Below are positions 1-6,239 of a DNA stretch of 7,157 bases, piece after piece. The stretch comes from Alphaproteobacteria bacterium (lineage in GTDB: Bacteria > Pseudomonadota > Alphaproteobacteria > Sphingomonadales > Sphingomonadaceae): the NCBI GenBank assembly GCA_028293055.1, contig JAQGLD010000216.1:1-7157 (forward strand), given 5' to 3'. The first letter of the stretch is position 1. The number at the start of each line of letters is the position of its first letter. The translations under genes were made by a program, and so were the position numbers. Under the pieces are notes generated by a model, which saw nothing but the letters and a program-made list of their open reading frames with translations, had not been told where the DNA came from and did no database searches.

Positions 1-23
1 GCCGCGAGCTTCTTGATTGTCAT
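1..23 (-). CDS. Possible 5' end of a minus-strand gene, cut by the window edge
   Basis: Reading leftward from an ATG at 23-21 the frame is open to the edge and begins Met-Thr-Ile-Lys-Lys-Leu-Ala. A short basic start running into hydrophobic residues is what the beginning of a signal peptide looks like, and a divergent gene here would explain the otherwise empty leader before the lyase gene. Only seven full codons are visible and no convincing ribosome binding site precedes the ATG, so this could equally be chance. The product cannot be named. Confidence 0.22.
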
Positions 24-116
24 CAGGCGGCGATACGGCCTGTTGCGCGGCGGCGCCAGATGGGCGGGCCGCCTTAAGCGGGGGACAGGGCGATCGGCTT
101 TTGCTAAGCGGCGGCG

Positions 117-1355
117 ATGGCCAGCCCCGCTCCGATCACCTCCGCAATCGTCACCCTTGCCGATATCGAAGCCGCCGCGCAGCGGATCAAGGGCGCGGTG
201 ATCCGCACTCCGACGATGATCAGCCGGACCCTTTCCGACGCGACCGGAGCGACAATCTGGGTAAAGTTCGAGAACCTCCAATTCACCGCGGCCTACAAGG
301 AGCGCGGTGCGCTCAACAAATTGCTTCTGATGGATCCGGAGACGAGGAGCCGCGGAGTCATCGCCGCCTCGGCCGGCAACCATGCCCAGGCGGTCGCCTA
401 TCACGGCAAGAGGCTCGGGGTTCCGGTCACGATCGTGATGCCCAGGCCGACCCCGACGATCAAGGTCATGCAGACCGAAGGCCATGGCGCCCAGATCGTG
501 CTCCACGGCGAAACCTATGACGACGCTTACGAACCGGCCATGCGGCTCGCCGCAGAGCGCGCGCTGACGTTCGTCCACCCGTTCGACGATGCCGAGGTGA
601 TTGCGGGCCAGGGCACGGTCGCGCTCGAGATGCTCGCCGACGCGCCCGATCTCGACGCCCTGGTCGTTCCGATCGGTGGCGGCGGCCTGATCTCCGGGAT
701 CGGCACCGCGGCCAAGGCGCTGCGGCCCGATATCGAGGTGATCGGAGCACAAGCCGAGCTCTACCCGTCGATGTACTGCAAGATAGGCGGCCACGAGCTG
801 CCCTCGGCCGGCGATACGATCGCAGAGGGCATCGCGGTCAAGCAGCCCGGCGAGCTGACCTCGCAGATCATCGCCGATGTCGTCGACGAGATATTGCTTG
901 TCTCGGAAAATTATATCGAGACCGCGATCAGCCTGTTCCTGCAGATCGAAAAGACGGTGGTCGAGGGCGCCGGCGCTGCCGGTCTCGCCGCCTTGCTCGC
1001 CCATCCGGAGCGGCTGCGCGGCCGCCGGGTCGGCCTGGTGCTGACCGGCGGCAATATCGACACGCGTCTGCTGGCCACCGTGCTGCTGCGCGACCTCGCC
1101 CGCTCGGGCCGGATGGCGCGGCTTCGAATCCAGCTCCAGGACCGGCCGGGCGCGCTCTATGCAGTGGTCAAGATTTTCGACCGTCATCGGGTCAACATCG
1201 TCGAGATCGACCACCAGCGGGTCTTCACCACCTTGCCGGCCAAGGACGCCTATATCGACGTAGAGTGCGAGGCGCGCGGAGCGAGTCATCTCCAGGCGCT
1301 GGTCGAGGATCTCCAGCGCGGCGGATTCAAGGTGGAGCCGGTAGGGATTCGCTGA
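117..1355 (+). CDS. ilvA: Threonine ammonia-lyase (threonine dehydratase) with C-terminal ACT domain
   Basis: PLP-dependent cytosolic enzyme that deaminates L-threonine to 2-oxobutanoate and ammonia, the entry step to isoleucine; family members may also act on serine. The 412-residue protein has a fold-type II PLP domain (about 14-325) and an ACT domain (about 335-410). Visible landmarks are the Schiff-base lysine K61 in FTAAYKERGA, the substrate/PLP loop SAGNHAQ (85-91), the phosphate-binding glycine loop GGGGLISG (187-194) and VLTGGNID (308-314). One ACT domain and about 400 residues fit the single-ACT type (TdcB-like core plus ACT) rather than long two-ACT IlvA, so the symbol is used in the broad sense. 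The ACT domain suggests control by an amino acid, but the ligand cannot be read from sequence. The ATG at 117 puts 12 residues before the conserved TLADIEAAA segment, which suits the family; the ribosome binding site is weak. No frameshift or missing catalytic residue is seen. Confidence 0.93.
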   Translation: MASPAPITSAIVTLADIEAAAQRIKGAVIRTPTMISRTLSDATGATIWVKFENLQFTAAYKERGALNKLLLMDPETRSRGVIAASAGNHAQAVAYHGKRLGVPVTIVMPRPTPTIKVMQTEGHGAQIVLHGETYDDAYEPAMRLAAERALTFVHPFDDAEVIAGQGTVALEMLADAPDLDALVVPIGGGGLISGIGTAAKALRPDIEVIGAQAELYPSMYCKIGGHELPSAGDTIAEGIAVKQPGELTSQIIADVVDEILLVSENYIETAISLFLQIEKTVVEGAGAAGLAALLAHPERLRGRRVGLVLTGGNIDTRLLATVLLRDLARSGRMARLRIQLQDRPGALYAVVKIFDRHRVNIVEIDHQRVFTTLPAKDAYIDVECEARGASHLQALVEDLQRGGFKVEPVGIR

Positions 1356-1412
1356 ATAGCGTCCCGCGCTGGAACGCGGCAGGGTTAACGCTGGTTTGGC
1401 CCTACGCCGCTC

Positions 1413-1441
1413 TTTTCAAGGCGCCCGGAAGGTCGCATAAA
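1413..1441 (+). promoter_or_regulatory. Candidate sigma-70-type promoter for bpt
   Basis: TTTTCA at 1413-1418 and CATAAA at 1436-1441 are separated by 17 bases and each matches four of six positions of the -35 and -10 consensus. They lie about 40 bases before the TTG start of bpt, in the 124-bp gap after the lyase gene. This is a pattern match only, and chance matches of this quality are common. Confidence 0.27.
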
Positions 1442-1468
1442 GATTCCTTCAACCACGGTTCTCAACCT

Positions 1469-1473
1469 AGGAA
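1469..1473 (+). promoter_or_regulatory. Ribosome binding site deciding the TTG start of bpt
   Basis: AGGAA lies six bases before the TTG at 1480. An in-frame TAG at 1468-1470 blocks any start further upstream, and the conserved family N-terminus begins right at the TTG, so this site and start belong together. Confidence 0.6.
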
Positions 1474-1479
1474 CTCGCA

Positions 1480-2238
1480 TTGAGCGCACCGTTCCGCTTT
1501 CCTCGTTTCTTCGTCACCAGCCCGGCGCCCTGTCCCTATCTGGCGGGCAAGACCGAGCGGAAGGTCTTCACCGAGCTCAACGGCCAGCATGCCGGGGAGC
1601 TCAACGACGCGCTTGGCCGCATCGGCTTCCGGCGCAGCCAGAGCGTCGCCTACCGCCCAAGCTGCATCGACTGCTCGGCCTGCGTCTCCGTGCGAGTCGT
1701 CGCCAACGAGTTCCAGCCCAGCGCCACCCATCGCAAGACGTTGCGCCGCTTCGCCGATCTCGAGGTGACCGCCTGCAAGCCGTGGGCGACCGAGGAGCAA
1801 TACGCCCTGCTTCGCCGCTACCTCAAACATCGCCACCCCGACGGGGGCATGGTCGGGATGGACGAGAGCGATTTCTCCGACATGATCGAGCAGAGCCCGG
1901 TCAAGACCTATGTCGTCGAATATCGCGAGCCCTCGGTGGTCGGGCGGCCCGGCCGCCTGGTCGGCGCCTGCCTGACCGATCAGCAGGCCGACGGCCTGTC
2001 GATGATCTACTCCTTCTTCGAGCCCGACGATCCCGATCGTCCCGGACTAGGCACCTACATCATCCTCGACCACATCACGCGCGCGGCGCGGGCCGGTCTT
2101 CCCTATGTCTATCTCGGCTATTGGGTCGAGAATTCGAAGCGCATGGCCTACAAGGCGCGCTTCCGTCCGCTCGAGCGCCTCGGCCCGCACGGCTGGCAAC
2201 GCTTCGAGCCCGACCAGCGCGAATTGCCGCTGAAATAG
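1480..2238 (+). CDS. bpt: Aspartate/glutamate leucyltransferase (bacterial ATE/Bpt)
   Basis: Transfers leucine from Leu-tRNA to proteins with N-terminal Asp or Glu, creating primary N-degrons for ClpS-ClpAP in the cytosol; some databases call it arginyltransferase. The protein is 252 residues, normal for the family. It opens with the typical [17 protein letters not shown] stretch, followed by the N-terminal ATE region with CIDCSAC (C62, C65, C68), then the C-terminal GNAT-like half with SFFEPDD (about 178-184), [10 protein letters not shown] (190-199), [11 protein letters not shown] (209-219) and [11 protein letters not shown] (222-232). C18 together with the 62-68 cluster are four cysteines that could bind metal or an Fe-S cluster, as reported for eukaryotic ATE1; that is inference here. 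The start is TTG: an in-frame stop lies four codons upstream and the next ATG is far inside the conserved core. It sits between the lyase and the c-di-GMP gene on the same strand, 55 bp before the latter, so those two may be cotranscribed. Confidence 0.95.
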   Translation: MSAPFRFPRFFVTSPAPCPYLAGKTERKVFTELNGQHAGELNDALGRIGFRRSQSVAYRPSCIDCSACVSVRVVANEFQPSATHRKTLRRFADLEVTACKPWATEEQYALLRRYLKHRHPDGGMVGMDESDFSDMIEQSPVKTYVVEYREPSVVGRPGRLVGACLTDQQADGLSMIYSFFEPDDPDRPGLGTYIILDHITRAARAGLPYVYLGYWVENSKRMAYKARFRPLERLGPHGWQRFEPDQRELPLK

Positions 2239-2293
2239 TCCCCGGGCCGGCAGGCAAACCGACCATTAAGCAATTTCGATTAATGCGTGCTCT

Positions 2294-4297
2294 ATGTCCT
2301 GGAAGACGGAATGGCTCGACCGGCTCGTTGGAGCCGGCGAGGCGCGCAGCGAAGCCGGGCGGGCGCTGCTCGAGGAGCGCTACCGCGCGCTCAGCCGCCA
2401 GATTCCGCTTCTCTACGCGATCGGCCTGGCCAATATCGCCGGCCTCTATCTCGCCACCAAAGGCGCGTTCGGCTCCTTCTACAATCCGATCACTCCGCTC
2501 GTCCTTCTGCTGATCGTGCGGCTGGTCCATTGGCTGAGAGCGCGGCGCGAGATGCTAGCGCCCGAACGCATTCTCATCGAGCTCAGGAAAACCTTCTTCT
2601 ACGCGCTCGCTTTCTGTGTCGGCTTTTGCGGCTGGGCGCTCTACCAGCTCAGTGAGGACAATCCCGCCAACCACGATCTCGTCATCCTGTTCGGCAGCCT
2701 CGCGGCGGTCGGCTGCGCCTACGGAGTCAGCGCTTATCTGGCTGCGGCGCGATTGCCGATCCTGCTGCTCGGCCTGCCGCTGGCAACCCGGCTCATCTTT
2801 TCGCCCGACCCGGGCCATATCGGCATGGGCGTCAGCCTTTCGCTGATATTGCTGCTCATCCTTCATCTGCTGAGGATCCACGACGAGGGCTTCTCGCGTC
2901 TGATCGAGTCGCGCACCGGTATCGCCGCGGAGCGCGAACGGGCGCGACGCGCGGAGCGAGTCGCAAAGGTGGAAAAGGCCAAGGCGAAGCGCACCGCCGA
3001 TACCGACCCTCTCACCGGCCTCGCCAACCGCCGGGCCTTCCTGCGCCATCTCGCGCGCCGCGCCGCCGCCTTGTCGCGGTCGGGCGACGGTCTCGCTCTG
3101 GCGATTCTCGATCTCGACGGCTTCAAGCCGATCAACGACACCTTCGGTCACGCCACCGGCGACGCCGTGCTCGAGGAAGTCGGCGCTCGCCTGACCTCGG
3201 TCGGCGGGCGATCCGCACTTGCGGCGCGGATCGGAGGCGACGAATTCGCCCTGCTGTTCCCCCGCATTCGCACGGTCAGCGGCGCCAAGGCGATCGGCGC
3301 AGCGGTGCGCTCGGCGCTCGAGGAGCCGTTCGTCATATCGGGCCGCGAGTTCAGGATCTCCGGATGTTGCGGCCTCACCCTGCTCCGAGTCGGCGATTGC
3401 GATCCGGCCCAGGCGCTTATTCGCGCCGACAGCGCGCTTTATCAGGCCAAGCATTCGGGCCGCGCCGGGATCGCGGTTTTTTCGGAGGAGATGGACGCGC
3501 TCAACCTTCGGCGGGTGCAGATCGAGGACTCGCTTCGCCTCAAGGCGAGCCAGGATGCGATCGGCCTCGTCTTCCAGCCGATTCGCGACCTCGCGACTGG
3601 CGAGCTGCGCGCCTTCGAGGCGCTGGCGCGCTGGAACCACGATCTGCTCGGTCCGGTCGCACCCGGCGAGTTCATCCCGATCGCAGAGCAGATCAACCTG
3701 ATCGGCGAGCTGAGCGAGCGGCTGCTCCGCGACGCCGTCGGCGAGGCGCGCCGCTGGGCGGGCAGCGTCCGCCTCTCCTTCAACGTCAGCGCCGTGCAAT
3801 TGTGCGTCGCCGGTAGCGCCGACCGCCTCCTCACGATCCTGGCCGAGGCCGGGCTCGATCCCGGGCGGCTCCAGTTCGAGGTCACCGAGACCGCCTTGCT
3901 GGTGGATTTCGAAACTGCGAGGACCAACCTCCAGCAGTTTCGCGCCGCCGGGACGAGAATCGTCCTCGACGATTTCGGCGCCGGTCATGCCTCGATCTCC
4001 TATCTGCGCGAGATGCAGTTCGACGGGATCAAGCTGGACGGCTCGCTGATTGCGTCGCCGCACGATTCGATGCGCAGCCGGCGGCTGCTCAAGGGCGTGC
4101 TCGATTTGTGCGCTGCGATGGGCCTGCCCTGCGTCGCCGAGCATATCGAGACACGCGAGCAACTGGAGCTGCTGCGCAAGCTCGGCTGCCGTGACGGCCA
4201 GGGCTATCTGCTTTCGCCTCCGGTCGATGCGCAGGCGGCCGCTGCGATGGCGGGGCCCAGGCTTACCCTGCTGCGGGCCGGGAGCGCGGCAGGCTGA
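2294..4297 (+). CDS. Membrane-bound GGDEF-EAL cyclic-di-GMP protein
   Basis: Predicted inner-membrane enzyme of c-di-GMP turnover, 667 residues. Six hydrophobic segments at roughly 38-56, 65-82, 100-118, 128-149, 153-169 and 177-195 form a sensor-like domain I cannot name. A charged helix (about 206-236) links them to a GGDEF domain (about 237-398) and an EAL domain (about 410-655). The cyclase domain has DPLTGLANR from D238, DLDGFKPINDTFGH, and intact GGDEF at 314-318; the inhibitory RxxD site is absent from its usual place before GGDEF. The phosphodiesterase domain keeps E442 of EAL, N497, E529 in EVTE, DDFG (559-562), K580, E616 and Q636, so both activities look possible. Loop 6 reads DDFGAGHAS instead of the commoner DDFGTGYSS. 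Which activity dominates cannot be told. The ATG at 2294 is the first in frame before the first helix; its ribosome binding site is poor. It faces anbu across the inverted repeat. Confidence 0.93.
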   Translation: MSWKTEWLDRLVGAGEARSEAGRALLEERYRALSRQIPLLYAIGLANIAGLYLATKGAFGSFYNPITPLVLLLIVRLVHWLRARREMLAPERILIELRKTFFYALAFCVGFCGWALYQLSEDNPANHDLVILFGSLAAVGCAYGVSAYLAAARLPILLLGLPLATRLIFSPDPGHIGMGVSLSLILLLILHLLRIHDEGFSRLIESRTGIAAERERARRAERVAKVEKAKAKRTADTDPLTGLANRRAFLRHLARRAAALSRSGDGLALAILDLDGFKPINDTFGHATGDAVLEEVGARLTSVGGRSALAARIGGDEFALLFPRIRTVSGAKAIGAAVRSALEEPFVISGREFRISGCCGLTLLRVGDCDPAQALIRADSALYQAKHSGRAGIAVFSEEMDALNLRRVQIEDSLRLKASQDAIGLVFQPIRDLATGELRAFEALARWNHDLLGPVAPGEFIPIAEQINLIGELSERLLRDAVGEARRWAGSVRLSFNVSAVQLCVAGSADRLLTILAEAGLDPGRLQFEVTETALLVDFETARTNLQQFRAAGTRIVLDDFGAGHASISYLREMQFDGIKLDGSLIASPHDSMRSRRLLKGVLDLCAAMGLPCVAEHIETREQLELLRKLGCRDGQGYLLSPPVDAQAAAAMAGPRLTLLRAGSAAG

Positions 4298-4313
4298 AGA
4301 CCGCTCGGCGACG

Positions 4314-4432
4314 GTCCTTCGCTACGCGCCCTCGACAAGCTCGGTCCCTACTCAGGATGAGCGATCTTTGTCTTTTCACCAACCGCTCATCTGAGTAGCC
4401 ATCGAGCCTGTCGAGATGGCGTATCGAAGGAC
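4314..4432. repeat. 119-bp intergenic inverted repeat, REP/MITE-like
   Basis: The left arm (4314-4363) and the reverse complement of the right arm (4384-4432) match at about 41 of 50 positions with one single-base gap. The ends are GTCCTTCG and CGAAGGAC, and the inner part of the left arm holds CTCAGGATGAGCG. The 20-base centre is AT-rich. The element lies wholly between the stops of two convergent genes (4297 and 4445), 16 and 12 bases from them. Similar TCCTTCGA...CTCAGGATGAG palindromes recur in many alphaproteobacterial genomes as I remember them, which suggests a dispersed REP-like or non-autonomous element. As RNA it would fold into a long hairpin in either direction and so could stop or protect both transcripts. 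No protein is encoded and no target-site duplication is evident. Confidence 0.8.
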
Positions 4433-4444
4433 GCCAGAAAGACC

Positions 4445-5227
4445 CTAGCCCTTTTCTACCGCGCGAATTGCTCGTTCGCCCTCGATCCGCATGAATGGGG
4501 GATTGGGGATCAGCTCGGTCGCTTCGTGGAGCAATTCGGACCAGCGCAGCGAGAGCAGGTTGAAATATTCGTCGTCGGCCTCGATCCGCCGGGTCAGCAA
4601 GGGGGCTTCGCGGTCGGTCGGCATGACCAGCAGGTCGAGCGGCCGGGCGACTCCGAGATTCGAGCGCATCGCGCTGTCGAACGACAGGAAACCAACCTTG
4701 ACCGCTTCGCTCAGCGGCATTCCGGCCCGGATTCCGCGGTCGAGGATCGGCTTGCCATATTTGGTCTCGCCGATCTGCAGGAATGGCGATTCGGGGCTGC
4801 ACTCGATATAATTTCCGGCCGAATAGATCTGGTAGAGGTGCGGGCGCTCGCCGCCGATCCGACCTCCGACCAGGAAGGAGACGCTGCTGCTGAGGTCGCT
4901 CTCCGCCAGTGCCTTGCCGACGGTGCGGTTCACATCTTGCACCGCCTCGCCGATCAGCTGCACCACCCGGAACATCGAGGGAGCGGTCGCGATCGTCCTC
5001 TTGATCCCGTCATCCTCGGCGATCGGCAGGCCCTCGTCGAGCAGGTCGAGCACATTCTGGCTCATCGACAGGCTGCCGGAAGTGCAGGCGAAGATCTGGC
5101 GCTCGGGCCCGTTGGCGAGAGTGTGGAGCTTGCGGTGCGAGGAGAAATTATCGACTCCGGCATTGGTGCGCGTGTCCGCGATCATCACCAGTCCCAGGTC
5201 GAGCAGCAGTCCGATGCAATAGGTCAT
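4445..5227 (-). CDS. anbu: Anbu, proteasome-type (Ntn-hydrolase) peptidase relative
   Basis: A 260-residue protein of the bacterial 'putative proteasome-type protease' family (Anbu, ancestral beta subunit), related to HslV and 20S beta subunits; purified family members assemble into helical, lock-washer-like oligomers. After Met removal the first residue would be the nucleophile Thr, in MTYCIGLLLD. D18 in IADTRTNAG and K33 in SSHRKLHTL complete the Thr-Asp-Lys set, and CTSGSLSMSQ (48-57) corresponds to the glycine-containing substrate-binding stretch. The need for Thr at position 2 fixes the start at 5227 although the frame is open further upstream. Physiological substrates are unknown. In many bacteria the gene stands with an alpha-E protein, a circularly permuted ATP-grasp protein and a transglutaminase-like protein; none is in this window. 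It lies downstream of ctrA on the same strand but behind a strong terminator, so it probably has its own promoter within a 58-bp gap, where I recognise none. Confidence 0.92.
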   Translation of the reverse strand: MTYCIGLLLDLGLVMIADTRTNAGVDNFSSHRKLHTLANGPERQIFACTSGSLSMSQNVLDLLDEGLPIAEDDGIKRTIATAPSMFRVVQLIGEAVQDVNRTVGKALAESDLSSSVSFLVGGRIGGERPHLYQIYSAGNYIECSPESPFLQIGETKYGKPILDRGIRAGMPLSEAVKVGFLSFDSAMRSNLGVARPLDLLVMPTDREAPLLTRRIEADDEYFNLLSLRWSELLHEATELIPNPPFMRIEGERAIRAVEKG

Positions 5228-5285
5228 AGGGTCACCATGTTCCACCGGCGCCGCCGGGACAATCGCCCGGTCGGCGAATCGACAT

Positions 5286-5320
5286 AAAAAAGCCGACGTC
5301 CGCATTCTGCGAACGTCGGC
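5286..5320 (-). terminator. Rho-independent terminator of ctrA
   Basis: Read on the minus strand, GCCGACGT (5320-5313) pairs perfectly with ACGTCGGC (5299-5292). The stem continues after one mismatch through CGCA/TGCG, closing on a three-base GAA loop, and is followed directly by six T residues (5291-5286). This is a textbook intrinsic terminator 91 bases after the ctrA stop. It separates ctrA from anbu. Confidence 0.9.
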
Positions 5321-5411
5321 CCCCGCTCTGGAAAGGCGAGGCGAGGAGTGTTCTCGGCCAGGAAGCTGCCGGCCGGGAATATCTTGTCGGAGAAAAGGGA
5401 ATTGCGGCGGC

Positions 5412-6113
5412 TCAGGCGACCTTGGCGGTCTCGATCTCTTCCGGATCGCGCAGCACATAGCCGCGGCCCCAGACGGTCTCGATATAATTGTCGCCGCCGC
5501 AGGCCAAAGAGAGCTTCTTGCGCAGCTTGCAGATGAACACGTCGATGATCTTGAGCTCGGGCTCGTCCATCCCGCCATAGAGATGGTTGAGGAACATCTC
5601 CTTGGTCAGGGTCGTGCCCTTGCGGAGCGAGAGCAGCTCCAGCATCGCATATTCCTTGCCGGTCAGATGCACCCGGGCGCTGTCGACCTCGACCGTCTTG
5701 GCATCGAGATTGACCGCGAGCTTGCCGGTCCGAATCACCGACTGCGAATGGCCCTTGGAGCGGCGCACCACGGCGTGGATGCGGGCGACCAGCTCGTCGC
5801 GGTGAAAAGGCTTGGTGACATAATCGTCGGCTCCGAAGCCGAGCGCCCGGACCTTCGAATCCATCTCGCTGATGCCCGAGAGAATCAGCACCGGAGTGCC
5901 GACCTTGGCGAGTCTCAGCTTCTTGAGGACATCGTAACCGTGCATGTCGGGCAGGTTGAGGTCGAGAAGAATGATGTCGTAATCGTAGAGCTTGCCGAGG
6001 TCCAAGCCCTCTTCGCCCAAGTCGGTCGTGTAGACATTGAAGCCTTCGGCGTGCAGCATCAGTTCGATGCTCTTCGCGGTCGTCGGCTCGTCTTCGATCA
6101 GCAACACTCGCAT
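5412..6113 (-). CDS. ctrA: Cell-cycle master response regulator CtrA
   Basis: OmpR-family DNA-binding response regulator of 233 residues. In Caulobacter it is phosphorylated through the CckA-ChpT relay, binds TTAA-N7-TTAA sites, blocks replication initiation and drives division and motility genes; in sphingomonads it is linked more to motility and other late functions. The receiver domain (1-118) has the acidic pocket E7-D8-E9, phospho-acceptor D51 in LLDLNLPD, S79 and K101 in TKPF. The winged-helix domain (about 125-225) carries the near-invariant run from [15 protein letters not shown] through [28 protein letters not shown], and [11 protein letters not shown]. The C-terminus ends Ala-Lys-Val-Ala; a hydrophobic tail of this kind is the ClpXP degradation signal in Caulobacter CtrA, so regulated proteolysis is plausible. 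The ATG at 6113 gives the family-standard MRVLLIEDE start. A perfect CtrA box upstream points to autoregulation, and an intrinsic terminator ends the unit. Confidence 0.98.
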   Translation of the reverse strand: MRVLLIEDEPTTAKSIELMLHAEGFNVYTTDLGEEGLDLGKLYDYDIILLDLNLPDMHGYDVLKKLRLAKVGTPVLILSGISEMDSKVRALGFGADDYVTKPFHRDELVARIHAVVRRSKGHSQSVIRTGKLAVNLDAKTVEVDSARVHLTGKEYAMLELLSLRKGTTLTKEMFLNHLYGGMDEPELKIIDVFICKLRKKLSLACGGDNYIETVWGRGYVLRDPEEIETAKVA

Positions 6114-6122
6114 CGTCGCTCG

Positions 6123-6137
6123 CCCCTCTTTCAGGGG
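6123..6137 (-). promoter_or_regulatory. Small hairpin over the ctrA ribosome binding site
   Basis: On the ctrA transcript, CCCCT (6137-6133) can pair with AGGGG (6127-6123) across a five-base loop. The right half contains the purine-rich GAGGGG (6128-6123), the best Shine-Dalgarno candidate, nine bases before the ATG. The pairing is seen directly; any effect on translation is inference. Confidence 0.35.
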
Positions 6138-6182
6138 GGTCCTCCGGGCCCAGTATCGGCCCAGCTCCCCCTGGCATGTTCA

Positions 6183-6190
6183 TTAACCAT
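6183..6190 (+). promoter_or_regulatory. TTAACCAT, candidate CtrA half-site
   Basis: TTAACCAT is a motif reported alongside the full CtrA box at CtrA-controlled promoters in Caulobacter, as I recall. It lies 21 bases from the palindromic box in the ctrA-pseudouridine synthase gap. An 8-mer alone is weak evidence; the context raises it somewhat. Confidence 0.4.
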
Positions 6191-6210
6191 GGAAGAGATG
6201 AACGCAAAAG

Positions 6211-6226
6211 GTTAATTTCGAATTAA
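6211..6226 (-). promoter_or_regulatory. CtrA-binding box, TTAA-N7-TTAAC, in the divergent control region
   Basis: On the minus strand the sequence is TTAATTCGAAATTAAC, an exact match to TTAA-N7-TTAAC. On the plus strand it also reads TTAA-N7-TTAA (6212-6226), so the site is nearly palindromic. It lies 97 bases upstream of the ctrA start and 13 bases before the ATG at 6240 of the pseudouridine synthase. Autoregulation of ctrA through such boxes is established in Caulobacter. Here activation of ctrA and repression of the divergent gene are the simplest inferences. Confidence 0.85.
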
Positions 6227-6228
6227 AC

Positions 6229-6234
6229 GAGGAA
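6229..6234 (+). promoter_or_regulatory. Ribosome binding site for the pseudouridine synthase
   Basis: GAGGAA lies five bases before the ATG at 6240 and supports that start over the internal Met codons at 6288, 6294 and 6312. It directly abuts the CtrA box, which leaves very little 5' leader. Confidence 0.6.
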
Positions 6235-6239
6235 TACCA

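Noticed and set aside
1364..1379. Hairpin CCGCG/CGCGG just after the threonine ammonia-lyase stop
   Set aside because: It has only five base pairs and no T-tract follows, so it is not convincing as an intrinsic terminator.
1385..1399. TTAA-N7-TT resembling half a CtrA box before bpt
   Set aside because: The second half reads TTGG, so only one half-site is intact, and the position is far from the start; too weak to call.
2555..4162. Open frame of 535 codons antisense to the GGDEF-EAL gene
   Set aside because: The sense frame encodes clear catalytic motifs throughout. The antisense product is rich in Arg, Ala, Glu and Gly with no recognisable domain, a common by-product of GC-rich codon bias.
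4314..4432. Inverted repeat as an insertion sequence remnant
   Set aside because: There is no transposase fragment and no visible target duplication; the size and symmetry fit a REP/MITE-like palindrome better.
4526..5287. Open frame of 253 codons on the plus strand across anbu
   Set aside because: It is antisense to a well-conserved Ntn-hydrolase gene and shows no family motif of its own.
5228..5578. N-terminal extension of the anbu frame up to 5578
   Set aside because: It would cross the ctrA terminator and the end of ctrA and bury the catalytic Thr that must follow Met1; the extension reads as noise.
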